Source of the DNA: Akkermansiaceae bacterium
Lineage (GTDB): Bacteria > Verrucomicrobiota > Verrucomicrobiia > Verrucomicrobiales > Akkermansiaceae
Direction: 5' to 3'
DNA: 40,736 nt
Assembly (NCBI GenBank): GCA_015062045.1
Contig: SUVJ01000014.1
Coordinates: forward strand, 1 to 40,736
Shown piece by piece: positions 1 through 6,943 of this stretch (position 1 is its first letter; each line of letters starts with the position of its first letter). The translations under genes were made by a program, and so were the position numbers. The notes under the pieces are model-generated. The model ran no database searches. It saw nothing but the letters and a program-made list of their open reading frames with translations, and had not been told where the DNA came from.

Positions 1-200
1 TCCGATACATCATCAAGAGTCCATAAGGTAGATGCAGACGGCGCGGGAGGAAAGTAGCATAATCATATTCGGTGAGAACCTGCTAAGGCCTGAAAGGGTG
101 ACGGGGAAGAAACGCCCGGAAGCAGGTAGTCAGCAGCGGCATAGTACCCATCCCTTGGTGGGGAAGGCCGAAATCCAACACAGCACAGAACTTGCAGTAA
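1..200 (+). mobile_element. possible truncated group II intron (RNA part, no reverse transcriptase)
   Basis: The segment has no convincing protein. Around 85-165 it has a run of short GC stems and a 'gtcagcagcggcatagtacc' stretch that resembles the RNA just upstream of the reverse transcriptase in many bacterial group II introns. Sequence turns abruptly AT-rich after about 200 and no reverse transcriptase or domain V follows, so any intron would be 3'-truncated. The identification is from memory of related introns and is tentative; it could be another structured remnant. The 109-codon open frame across it (32-361) is probably not a gene. Confidence 0.3.
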
Positions 201-219
201 AATTACATCTGATTATAAT

Positions 220-846
220 TTACTCATTGTCAGGAGAATATAATTCTTGTATGCTTTTTCTTCCATTCCATGTCGAAGATTCAAAAAAACGAGGGTCACC
301 GTTGCTATCTTCGCAGAAGTCTCCACAGTTATTGATTAAAAACATAACAGGTGGATGCTGATTAAATTTTAAAGAAGGCCCATTCAATCGATCTTCACCT
401 AAATATCTGATATACCAAGAATTTAAATCTGTTATATAGCGCGAGTGCATTTCTTTATTGAAAAAACTTGCCCCTTGTCGTGCGCGAATTACGGCTTCGT
501 GGGCATGTTTTTCAAATATTCGCATTGATGAAAAAGGGGTTATCATAATTATGCCATTATTAAGGCCTAAAACATAGGGTTCAGACCACCACGAGGTAAA
601 CGGACGTGTACCCGGAAAAAAACGTGTAGCCATAGTTTTTACTTTATATTTTCTACCCCCGCTGATGTAGTAATCGTACTCCTCATCGCTTCCCATATAA
701 TATGGGAAGTGGGTAGATCCAAGTATAGATGATGCTTCTCTATCGTTAAAAACCTCTTCCAATGTGGATTCTTGAGCAACAAAATAAGAAAGACAACTTG
801 ATAAAATCAATGAAAACAAAATAGGAATTGAATGCATTATTTTCAT
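220..846 (-). CDS. hypothetical lipoprotein
   Basis: A 208-residue protein of unknown function. Residues 1-18 form a signal peptide ending in a lipobox (LILSSC), so Cys18 should be lipidated and the protein anchored in the envelope. The mature part is rich in aromatic and charged residues and contains two late cysteines (NNCGDFC). No domain is recognised. The start is supported by a TATAAT box (855-860) ending only 8 nt upstream of the ATG, which fits the near-leaderless layout of other genes here. The gene is AT-rich compared with folP onward and lies in an accessory segment bounded by tRNA-His fragments, so it may have been acquired by transfer. Confidence 0.7.
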   Translation of the reverse strand: MKIMHSIPILFSLILSSCLSYFVAQESTLEEVFNDREASSILGSTHFPYYMGSDEEYDYYISGGRKYKVKTMATRFFPGTRPFTSWWSEPYVLGLNNGIIMITPFSSMRIFEKHAHEAVIRARQGASFFNKEMHSRYITDLNSWYIRYLGEDRLNGPSLKFNQHPPVMFLINNCGDFCEDSNGDPRFFESSTWNGRKSIQELYSPDNE

Positions 847-854
847 GTGCTTGC

Positions 855-860
855 ATTATA
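855..860 (-). promoter_or_regulatory. -10 box for the lipoprotein gene
   Basis: Reads TATAAT on the minus strand, 8 nt before the ATG at 846. The -35 position at 17 bp spacing reads CTTTAG, which is a poor match, so only the -10 is well supported. Confidence 0.5.
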
Positions 861-1043
861 TGAAATTATTATTGGGACTAAAGTGGTTAATTTTGTTCGT
901 CAGACCAAGTTATAGCATTTTTTGAAATCTAAACAAGCATTTTTTGTTTTTCTGCTGTATTGTCAAAAACAACTCGTTATAACGCCATCTCTCGAACAAG
1001 CTAACCCTAATTCCTGTGAGAGTATAAGGTGTGTTTTAATGGT

Positions 1044-1184
1044 ATGGTCTGCTCGCTTACGGCTGCAACCCGAAAGATTATGGGGCTGGCTGCGGATGCC
1101 GCGATACAACCAACCTCATATTGGAATTATGGTGACGAAAATCTGATGACCCGATATAATACCGTTTTTCCGGTGGAAGATTAA
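1044..1184 (+). other. small open frame, possible gene remnant (46 codons)
   Basis: The stretch 847-1192 holds no clear gene. The most protein-like frame runs from ATG 1044 to TAA 1182-1184 and gives a balanced composition ending TRYNTVFPVED. An overlapping frame upstream (from 922) begins with a hydrophobic, signal-like stretch, so the two could be pieces of one frameshifted secreted protein. No homology is recognised and it may be non-coding. Confidence 0.2.
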
Positions 1185-1192
1185 ATGGCTTT

Positions 1193-1212
1193 AAGGGTGG
1201 ATGATGGGATTC
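1193..1212. repeat. direct copy of the tRNA-His 3' end (att-like)
   Basis: The 20 bases 'aagggtggatgatgggattc' are identical to 1389-1408, which is the tRNA-His 3' end (acceptor and T-stem) plus its downstream flank, in the same orientation. Duplicated tRNA 3' ends are typical footprints of integrase-mediated insertion. Confidence 0.7.
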
Positions 1213-1310
1213 TACCCGCCCCCTGCGGCCCTTTGGGCTTCCCGGGCAGAGGTGTCTGCCCGGCGCAGGGGCTGGTCGCTCGCTTTCTCGCGCCCAGCCC
1301 ACTCACCCTG
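1213..1310. repeat. GC-rich insert between tRNA-His fragments
   Basis: About 100 bp of very GC-rich sequence with several internal inverted repeats (for example 'gggcttcccgggc' and 'ggctggtcgc...gcgcccagcc'). It holds no gene and contrasts sharply with the AT-rich sequence to its left. It looks like a small palindromic repeat element or recombination debris. Confidence 0.4.
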
Positions 1311-1333
1311 CGGGTGTCGTGTGTTCGAATCCC
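1311..1333. repeat. inverted partial copy of tRNA-His
   Basis: These 23 bases match the tRNA-His minus-strand sequence (variable loop and T-arm) at 22 of 23 positions but lie on the plus strand, opposite to the real gene. The copy is followed by 'cgcca' rather than the tRNA-His acceptor. It is too short to be a functional tRNA. Confidence 0.6.
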
Positions 1334-1347
1334 GCCACGCAAATAAA

Positions 1348-1385
1348 GCAAAAGCCTCGCACCTTAACAGGCGCGAGGCTTTTGC
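1348..1385 (-). terminator. terminator downstream of tRNA-His
   Basis: A perfect 13-bp stem (1348-1360 with 1373-1385) around a 12-nt loop, followed on the minus strand by a T-rich tract. It lies 7 bp after the tRNA-His 3' end. It also has T/A flanks on the plus strand and may act in both directions. Confidence 0.8.
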
Positions 1386-1391
1386 TTAAAG

Positions 1392-1465
1392 GGTGGATGA
1401 TGGGATTCGAACCCACGACACCCGGAATCACAATCCGGTGCTCTAACCGCTGAACTACATCCACC
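1392..1465 (-). tRNA. tRNA-His (GTG)
   Basis: On the minus strand this folds as a full cloverleaf with anticodon GTG in the loop TTGTGAT. The extra 5' G (position -1) pairs with a C discriminator, the identity element of tRNA-His. The T-arm is GTGGG-TTCGAAT-CCCAT and the 3' CCA is not encoded. The T-arm/acceptor half is partly duplicated at 1193-1212 and 1311-1333. Confidence 0.97.
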
Positions 1466-1493
1466 GTGTTATGCAACTTTGTGTTGCGAGGGC

Positions 1494-1522
1494 ATTATAC
1501 AGGAATGGAGGGGGGAATGCAA
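1494..1522 (-). promoter_or_regulatory. tRNA-His promoter
   Basis: Minus strand TTGCAT (1517-1522), 17-bp spacer, TATAAT (1494-1499), located about 28 bp upstream of the mature tRNA 5' end. Confidence 0.75.
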
Positions 1523-1553
1523 GACTAAATTTAAGGAAAAGTGAAGTTTTTTA

Positions 1554-2438
1554 TTATTTTTTCAGGGAATGGAGGAGGGAGAGGGCATGATGGAGGGGTG
1601 CAACGTCGTGAACGCGGTGAAGATTAGCGCCGTTTTGCGCGGAGAGGATGCTCATGACGACGGTGGGGAGTGGGGAAGTTTTGGGGAGAGAGGGGGAGGC
1701 GAGGATTTCACCGAGAAAGCGTTTGCGGGAGAGCGCCATGAGGATGGGGCAGTTAGCCACGCGCAGCGAGGCAAGGTTGCGGATGAGTGCCAGGTTGTGT
1801 GCCGTGGTTTTGCCGAAGCCGATGCCGGGGTCCAGGCAGATGCGGGCAGGGGAGATGCCGTCCGCCCGGGCCAAGGCAACGCGTTTTTCAAAGAAGGCGC
1901 GAACCTCTGCCACGACATTGGTATAGGTGGGGGCAAGTTGCATGGTTTGCGGGGTGCCTTGCATGTGCATGAGGATGATGCCACAGGGGTGGGCGGCACA
2001 GAGGGCGCGCATTTCTGCGGAGGCCAGGCCGGTAATGTCATTAACAATGTCTGCACCCGCGGCGAGTGCAGCTGCAGCAACGGAGGGGTGGCGGGTGTCT
2101 ATGGAGATGAGGGCGTGGGGGAATGCGCGGCGGATGGCGGCGATGACGGGGGCGGTGCGGCATTCCTCCAGCTCCGGGGAGACGGGGGCGGCACCGGGGC
2201 GAGTGGACTCCCCGCCGATGTCGATGATATGGGCTCCCTCGTGCAGTAAGCGCCGAGCATGTTCAAGTGCGGCGGGTATGGTATTATAGGTGCCACCGTC
2301 GGAGAAGGAGTCGGGGGTGACGTTAAGAATACCCATGATACCGCCTGTAGCGGGGATTTCCCAAAGTTGATGGCGCAGTTGCCAGGTGAGGGCTGAGGAT
2401 GGGCTGTTCATGGAGTTAAGCGGTTGGAGATGGTGCAT
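1554..2438 (-). CDS. folP: dihydropteroate synthase
   Basis: A 294-residue protein that condenses 6-hydroxymethyl-dihydropterin pyrophosphate with p-aminobenzoate in cytosolic folate synthesis. Family motifs appear in order: MGILNVTPDSFSDGG, the pterin-site segment DIGGESTRPGA, SIDTRHPSVA, GADIVNDITG, LDPGIGFGKT and SRKRF. Length is typical. The first ~30 residues before the conserved core are variable, and a second ATG (2411) is a possible start. No clear promoter or Shine-Dalgarno is seen; the gene follows the initiator tRNA terminator by 12 bp. Confidence 0.95.
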   Translation of the reverse strand: MHHLQPLNSMNSPSSALTWQLRHQLWEIPATGGIMGILNVTPDSFSDGGTYNTIPAALEHARRLLHEGAHIIDIGGESTRPGAAPVSPELEECRTAPVIAAIRRAFPHALISIDTRHPSVAAAALAAGADIVNDITGLASAEMRALCAAHPCGIILMHMQGTPQTMQLAPTYTNVVAEVRAFFEKRVALARADGISPARICLDPGIGFGKTTAHNLALIRNLASLRVANCPILMALSRKRFLGEILASPSLPKTSPLPTVVMSILSAQNGANLHRVHDVAPLHHALSLLHSLKK

Positions 2439-2450
2439 CCGTAAACAGAA

Positions 2451-2473
2451 AAGCTCCGTTAAAAACGGAGCTT
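2451..2473 (-). terminator. terminator of initiator tRNA
   Basis: Stem aagctccgtt/aacggagctt with a 3-nt loop, followed on the minus strand by TTTTCTGTTT. It lies 6 bp beyond the tRNA and just before folP. Confidence 0.75.
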
Positions 2474-2479
2474 TCAGAG

Positions 2480-2553
<74 letters not shown>

Positions 2554-2584
2554 ATTTTGAGGTTCCTCTGGTGAGGACGAGGGT

Positions 2585-2613
2585 ATTTTAATGATTTTTG
2601 GGGAAGAAGTCAA
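2585..2613 (-). promoter_or_regulatory. tRNA-fMet promoter
   Basis: Minus strand TTGACT (2608-2613), 17-bp spacer, TAAAAT (2585-2590). It overlaps the 3' end of the Sel1-repeat gene and lies about 31 bp before the tRNA. Confidence 0.7.
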
Positions 2614-3238
2614 GCTTTTTTCTTAACAAATCCACATTTTCTTGAAATTTTATTGAGTTGGGGGCGTGTTTCAGGATGTTTTTGGCATCTGCCGAGCCGA
2701 AATCTGCGGCGTTTTGGAGCCAACCGAGGGCGAGTTGCCGGTTGCGGCGAACGCCGAAGCCGTCGTAAAAGCAGAGGAACATGAGGCAGGCTGCTTGGGG
2801 GGAGCCTTGCATGGCAGCGTAGCGAATTTGGTCCACCGCTTTGGCGGGGGATGCAGGGGTGCCGAGTCCGTTGGCGTGGAGGTGGCCGAGCAAGAGTTGA
2901 GCGCGGTAGTTATCGCGGTCTGAGGCAATGTTGAGGTAATGGTGTGCGGTGTTGAGGTTTTTTGGGGTGATTTTGCCGGTGGTGTAGCAAAGGGCGAGCA
3001 GGGCAGGCGCGTTGCTGTTGCCGGCAGCGGTGGATTCTTTCAACCATTGGATGGCTTGTTGTTGGGCCTCTTGGGTGGCGTGTGTGTCATCTATAATGAT
3101 GATGGCGTAGCGGTATTGAGCCACGGGGTCGCCTGCGGCGGCTTTACGGGCGAGCTTTGCCGGGGTGTTGCAGGCGGTAGGCAGCAGGCAGAGCATGGCT
3201 GTGCCGAGTATTGTTGCTATGCTGCGAAGGGAAGGCAT
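2588..3238 (-). CDS. Sel1-repeat lipoprotein
   Basis: A 216-residue protein with a lipoprotein signal ending LLPTAC (Cys23). The mature part carries about four Sel1-like repeats (TPR-related helical pairs): GDPVAQYRYA, GNSNAPALLALCYTTG, DNYRAQLLLGHLHANGLG and GSPQAACLMFLCFYDGFG, ending in GSADAKNIL. Such repeats bind partner proteins in the envelope; no specific partner is known. It starts 24 bp after the uracil-DNA glycosylase gene and is probably cotranscribed with it. No Shine-Dalgarno is visible. Confidence 0.85.
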   Translation of the reverse strand: MPSLRSIATILGTAMLCLLPTACNTPAKLARKAAAGDPVAQYRYAIIIIDDTHATQEAQQQAIQWLKESTAAGNSNAPALLALCYTTGKITPKNLNTAHHYLNIASDRDNYRAQLLLGHLHANGLGTPASPAKAVDQIRYAAMQGSPQAACLMFLCFYDGFGVRRNRQLALGWLQNAADFGSADAKNILKHAPNSIKFQENVDLLRKKLDFFPKNH

Positions 3239-3262
3239 GGGGGAGTGTGGGTTGATGAATAG

Positions 3263-4078
3263 TTATAAGAAGAAGGCGCGCTGGCGGGGGGTGATATTGA
3301 GGTTGAGTTGCTCCATGACGGCCAGGAAGTCCTCCCACACGGCGCGTTTGGCAGTGGTGGTGTCGTTGCGCAGCAAGTAGCTGGGGTGGTAGGTTACGCG
3401 CACAGGTGTGCCTTGGCAGGCGAACCATTTGCCGCGCAGGGATGCAACGGATGCCCCGGTGCCCAGCAGCCCTTTGGCGGCGGTGCCACCCAAGCAGAGG
3501 ATGCAGGTGGGGCGAATGGCGCGAATCTCTGCCAAAATGAGGGGCAGGCAGGCCGCTATTTCCGCATCGGTAGGCGGGCGGTTGCTGCTGCCTTGATTGG
3601 GCCCCATGGATGGGCGAAATTTGCAGATGTTGGAGATGTAGAGCTCCTCTCTGCAGAGCTTGGCGGCAGCGAGGATTTGATTGAGTTTTTGGCCGGCGCG
3701 GCCTACGAAGGGCTCTTGCAGGCGCTCTTCATCGTACCCCGGGGCTTCTCCCACCAGCATAAGGCGGGCGTGTGGGTTGCCGGTGGCAAATACCATGGTG
3801 TCTCTCAAGGTGCCGAGTGCGCGGGCGGGCCCCCAGTTTTGGGCGCGTTGTTGCAGGTAGGCTAATTTCTCCTCCACGCTGCGGGGGGCGGTGTTGGCCT
3901 TGGTGGGTGCGGGGGGATTAGATGCTTGAGGCGCAGGGAGCGGGGCAGCACCACGGCGTGCGGCGAGCATCCATTCTCTGAGTATGGTGCGGGCCTCGGC
4001 ATCTAGCGCGAGCTGCTCTTGCCCGTTTTCCATAAGGTGGGTAAGGGTTTCTATGGTAAGCTCGCGCAGGGAAGGCAT
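3263..4078 (-). CDS. uracil-DNA glycosylase, family 4-like, without a full Fe-S site
   Basis: A 271-residue base-excision repair enzyme expected to remove uracil from DNA. Residues ~105-271 match family 4/5 UDGs: LMLVGEAPGYDEE, the segment PFVGRAGQKLNQIL, SNICKFRP, NRPPTDAEIAAC and the catalytic-end motif YHPSYLLR. Residues 1-~75 are an extension with an Ala/Pro-rich linker, so it is longer than the usual ~200. In family 4, four cysteines bind a 4Fe-4S cluster. Here the N-terminal CxxC is absent (NWGPARALG) and KCRP is KFRP, leaving only the last one. The 5' flank is the heptamer repeat at 4082-4179; no promoter or Shine-Dalgarno is evident. Confidence 0.88.
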   Translation of the reverse strand: MPSLRELTIETLTHLMENGQEQLALDAEARTILREWMLAARRGAAPLPAPQASNPPAPTKANTAPRSVEEKLAYLQQRAQNWGPARALGTLRDTMVFATGNPHARLMLVGEAPGYDEERLQEPFVGRAGQKLNQILAAAKLCREELYISNICKFRPSMGPNQGSSNRPPTDAEIAACLPLILAEIRAIRPTCILCLGGTAAKGLLGTGASVASLRGKWFACQGTPVRVTYHPSYLLRNDTTTAKRAVWEDFLAVMEQLNLNITPRQRAFFL

Positions 4079-4081
4079 GGG

Positions 4082-4179
4082 GATGTTTAATGTTTGATGT
4101 TTAATGTTTGATGTTTAATGTTTGATGTTTAATGTTTGATGTTTAATGTTTGATGTTTAATGTTTGATGTTTGAGGTTT
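4082..4179. repeat. tandem heptanucleotide repeat (14 units)
   Basis: Fourteen consecutive 7-mers alternating gatgttt and aatgttt (period 14), with the last unit varying to gaggttt. The array fills the gap between the M28 peptidase and UDG genes. It supplies the last codons and stop of the peptidase and the 5' flank of the UDG gene. Confidence 0.95.
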
Positions 4180-5237
4180 TGTTGAGGGGCGGGGGCAGAG
4201 GTGAGTTTGCGTACCATGGCTTCTACGCCGATGCAAACCTCTGCAAACTCGCGGTAGTCGAGTTTATCTGCGGTGTCGCTGGTTTCATGGTAGTCGTCAC
4301 AGCGCATGTAGGCGGTGTCTGTAACGGCAAAGGAGGGGATGCCCTCTTTCATGTAAGACCAGTCGTCTGACCAAGCGATGCCGCGGGTGAGGTAGCCGAA
4401 AACGACGGAGCGCACGGGGAAGCGGGAGACGGAGGCGAAAACCTCTGCGCAGCTGCGGGAGTATTCTTTGCCGCTGAAGGTGCTCATAAAGGCAACGTAG
4501 TCGCAGCGGTCGAGTATGCCGACCAGTGAGCCGGCCACGGCTGTGCGGCGTTTTTTGTTGCTGCGGGGGGAGTAAATGCCCATGCTCTCTGTGGTGAACA
4601 TGCCCATTATGTTTTCTTTGCCCAGCTCTTTGACGATACGGCGGGCATGTTGGCGAGATCCCATTTCATCTGTCTGGAAGAAGGGGGCTTCCTCATTGGC
4701 GTAGGCAACAAAGATGATGCCGTTGCGGGTGGGTACATTGCGCAGTTTTTCTGCCAAATAGAGCATGGCCGCCACGCCGGATGCATTATCGTTGGCACCG
4801 GGGGTGCCGGTTTTGCCTTCTATGACGGGGCCGTGCACGTTCCAGCGTTTCATGCCCACGCGGGTGTCATAGTGGGCACCGATGATGAGCCAAGGGGCGG
4901 TGGGATCCGTGCCGGGTTTGCGTGCCTCTATATTATAGGCCGTTTTACCGGCGGCGGATTTGTAGTCCGGGTTTTGGGGGATGGTGTACGCTTGTTTTTC
5001 TACAGTGTAGCCATAGCTTTGCAGCTCTTTGACGATGTAGTCTGTGGCGCGGTCGTAAGCGGCTTGGTGGTAGTGGTTGCGCTCGCCGATGGTTTCTGCG
5101 AGCATGTAGACATGAGCCCTCAGCTCTTGCTCCGTTTCTTTGGTTTGGGGTATTCTGCCGTCTCCCGTGGGTTGGTACAGCTGGGTACAGGCGGGTAACA
5201 GAATGGCAAGCGGGGCTATAAGTTTGCGCAGGTTCAT
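4143..5237 (-). CDS. M28-family zinc metallopeptidase, lipoprotein
   Basis: A 364-residue envelope-anchored aminopeptidase-type hydrolase. The signal ends in a lipobox (ILLPAC). The two-zinc ligands of family M28 are visible in order: His and Asp in IIGAHYDTR, Asp in GANDNASGVAA, the Glu pair in YANEEAPFF, an acidic residue in FTTESMG and His in DYHETSDTADKLDY. The start at 5237 is chosen because a TATAAT box (5245-5250) lies 7 nt upstream; an ATG at 5255 would sit upstream of that promoter. The C-terminal residues NLKHQTLNIKH are encoded by the heptamer repeat and look like non-family sequence. Confidence 0.9.
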   Translation of the reverse strand: MNLRKLIAPLAILLPACTQLYQPTGDGRIPQTKETEQELRAHVYMLAETIGERNHYHQAAYDRATDYIVKELQSYGYTVEKQAYTIPQNPDYKSAAGKTAYNIEARKPGTDPTAPWLIIGAHYDTRVGMKRWNVHGPVIEGKTGTPGANDNASGVAAMLYLAEKLRNVPTRNGIIFVAYANEEAPFFQTDEMGSRQHARRIVKELGKENIMGMFTTESMGIYSPRSNKKRRTAVAGSLVGILDRCDYVAFMSTFSGKEYSRSCAEVFASVSRFPVRSVVFGYLTRGIAWSDDWSYMKEGIPSFAVTDTAYMRCDDYHETSDTADKLDYREFAEVCIGVEAMVRKLTSAPAPQQNLKHQTLNIKH

Positions 5238-5244
5238 GGCGTGC

Positions 5245-5274
5245 ATTATACTCAAAATGCGCAGGGGTGTTCAA
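5245..5274 (-). promoter_or_regulatory. promoter of the M28 peptidase gene
   Basis: Minus strand TTGAAC (5269-5274), 18-bp spacer, TATAAT (5245-5250), then 7 nt to the ATG at 5237. Transcription should begin at or next to the start codon. Confidence 0.75.
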
Positions 5275-5313
5275 GTTCGGAGTGTGTAATGATACAGTGG
5301 ATTCCATAAAAAA

Positions 5314-5336
5314 GGTGCCCCGATGAGCGGGGCACC
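5314..5336 (-). terminator. terminator downstream of serA
   Basis: Stem ggtgcccc/ggggcacc around a 7-nt loop, followed on the minus strand by TTTTTTA. It closes the DUF1015-serA operon. Confidence 0.85.
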
Positions 5337-5360
5337 GAAAAGTTTGCTGCAGCGGGGGTA

Positions 5361-6929
5361 TCAGAGCGAAAGCGTAAAGCTTTGCTTGGCTGCGATGGCG
5401 CGGGAGATGGAGAGCAGCAAATCCTCCGAAACAGGGGTGTTTGTTTTAATGATTGCCAGTGTATCACCCGTGTCGTGGTTAAGCGGGGCTACAATGTTGT
5501 CAATATTGATGCCGCTTTGGGAGAGCAGCTGACCAATGGAGGCGATGACACCGGGGCGGTCCTGATAACGCAGTACAACCGTGTTGCCGCTGAGGGTGGC
5601 ATACAGGTGGTCAAAACCATCTATTCGAGATACAACAGGCTCACCGTCAATAACAATGCCGCGTACGCTCGTTTTGTGCTGCTCACCGTTTTCCTCTGTA
5701 AAGAGGTCCAGTGTCAGGGCATCATCATACAATTTATCATCCATTGGCTCACGGGCTTTGTATACGATGCCGTGCTCTCGCATGGAGGCCTCTGCTGCGG
5801 CGGGCATCAAACCTTGCTCTGCCCCCGGTACGGCCCCTTGCAAAATCCATGGTGTAAACCACTTGCGGTAAGAGCGCAGGTTATTGTAGAAGGTGCATTC
5901 AATTTTGCGTATGGGTTTGCCACCACTGGCTTTACTGCACAGTTTGCCGAGCATGGCTGCCAGTTGCAGGTGGGCGGGGTTGAGCCCCTCGGGTTTTTCT
6001 GCATTGATGACGCAGGAGGTATCCCCGTTTTCAAAATAGCCTTGCATTTGAGAGGCTGCGCGCATGGCTGCCAGTTTGTTGGCCTCTTTGGTGTTGGCTC
6101 CCAAGTGGGGCAGCAGAATATCTGCCACATCTGCACTGGGCTGCATGGCTGCGGTGTCTTTGGGGTGAACATCCGTACAGTAGATGATGTTTTTACCACG
6201 TGCTTTGGCATCTCTCAAGGCGTCTTCATCCACCACGCCGTAGCGGGAGCAATTTACCAGCATGGCACCATCCTTCATCTTGTTAATCAGCTCATGGCTG
6301 ATTAGTTTGCGGGTGGCCGGGCCACCGGGAACGTGTATGGAGATGATATCTGCCGTGCTGAAGATTTCATTCATTTCTGCCGGGGTGGCACCAATGTTAA
6401 GGGCGCGCTGACGAGAGAGGAAGTGGTCATAACCCAGCACTGTGCATTCAAAGCCTTGCAGGCGTTTTACCAAGAGTCTGCCGATGTTGCCCAGACCGAG
6501 AATACCTACAGTTTTGCGGGTGAGCTCGCGACCCATGTATTGTTTCTTGTTCCACTCCCCGGCGCGGGTTGTGGTATCTGCGGGTACTACGTAGCGGTAG
6601 GCTGCCAAAATCATGGCGATAACCTCTTCTGCCACGGCGTTTGAGTTAGCACCCGGGGTGTTCATGACATCTATGCCTCTGCTGCGGGCGTACACGTAGT
6701 CAATGTTGTCGTACCCGGCCCCGGCACGGATAACGCACTTGAGCTGCGGCAGGGCATCTATAATGGTGGAGGTCACTTTTTCTGAACGAACGATGAGGCC
6801 GGCGGCATCCGGGTTGGCTGCAACCTGTACATCAATCGGGTCGCTGTCGTTCTGTATTACTTCATAGCCGGCTGCTGTCAATACACCGGCGGCTGCTTTA
6901 TCCAATTTTGTCGGAATGAGGATTTTCAT
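5361..6929 (-). CDS. serA: D-3-phosphoglycerate dehydrogenase
   Basis: A 522-residue NAD-dependent enzyme that oxidises 3-phosphoglycerate in the first step of serine synthesis. Visible are the substrate segment RAGAGYDNID (69-77), the NAD loop GILGLGNIGR (142-151), catalytic Arg229 in NCSRYGVVDE and His275 in LPHLGANT. The usual catalytic Glu position reads Asp258 (DVHPKD). A C-terminal ACT domain (VVLRYQDRPGVIASIGQLL onward, ~455-522) suggests serine feedback control. Between them lies a long linker domain. It starts 14 bp after the DUF1015 gene, so the two form an operon. Confidence 0.95.
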   Translation of the reverse strand: MKILIPTKLDKAAAGVLTAAGYEVIQNDSDPIDVQVAANPDAAGLIVRSEKVTSTIIDALPQLKCVIRAGAGYDNIDYVYARSRGIDVMNTPGANSNAVAEEVIAMILAAYRYVVPADTTTRAGEWNKKQYMGRELTRKTVGILGLGNIGRLLVKRLQGFECTVLGYDHFLSRQRALNIGATPAEMNEIFSTADIISIHVPGGPATRKLISHELINKMKDGAMLVNCSRYGVVDEDALRDAKARGKNIIYCTDVHPKDTAAMQPSADVADILLPHLGANTKEANKLAAMRAASQMQGYFENGDTSCVINAEKPEGLNPAHLQLAAMLGKLCSKASGGKPIRKIECTFYNNLRSYRKWFTPWILQGAVPGAEQGLMPAAAEASMREHGIVYKAREPMDDKLYDDALTLDLFTEENGEQHKTSVRGIVIDGEPVVSRIDGFDHLYATLSGNTVVLRYQDRPGVIASIGQLLSQSGINIDNIVAPLNHDTGDTLAIIKTNTPVSEDLLLSISRAIAAKQSFTLSL

Positions 6930-6943
6930 GATATGGTAAAAGT

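Noticed and set aside
32..361. 109-codon open frame at the left edge
   Set aside because: Crosses from GC-rich structured-looking DNA into the 3' end of the lipoprotein gene on the other strand; no start signal and no domain.
1311..1338. A second tRNA on the plus strand
   Set aside because: Only the T-arm region is present; no anticodon arm, D-arm or matching acceptor 5' strand.
1078..1389. Overlapping open frames across the tRNA-His scar
   Set aside because: They span GC-rich palindromes and tRNA fragments, with Arg/Pro/Ala-rich composition typical of non-coding DNA.
4082..4179. CRISPR array
   Set aside because: Repeats are contiguous heptamers with no spacers and no cas genes nearby.
5382..6305. 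307-codon plus-strand frame opposite serA
   Set aside because: Shadow of a well-conserved gene with Cys/Gly/His-rich, unprotein-like composition.
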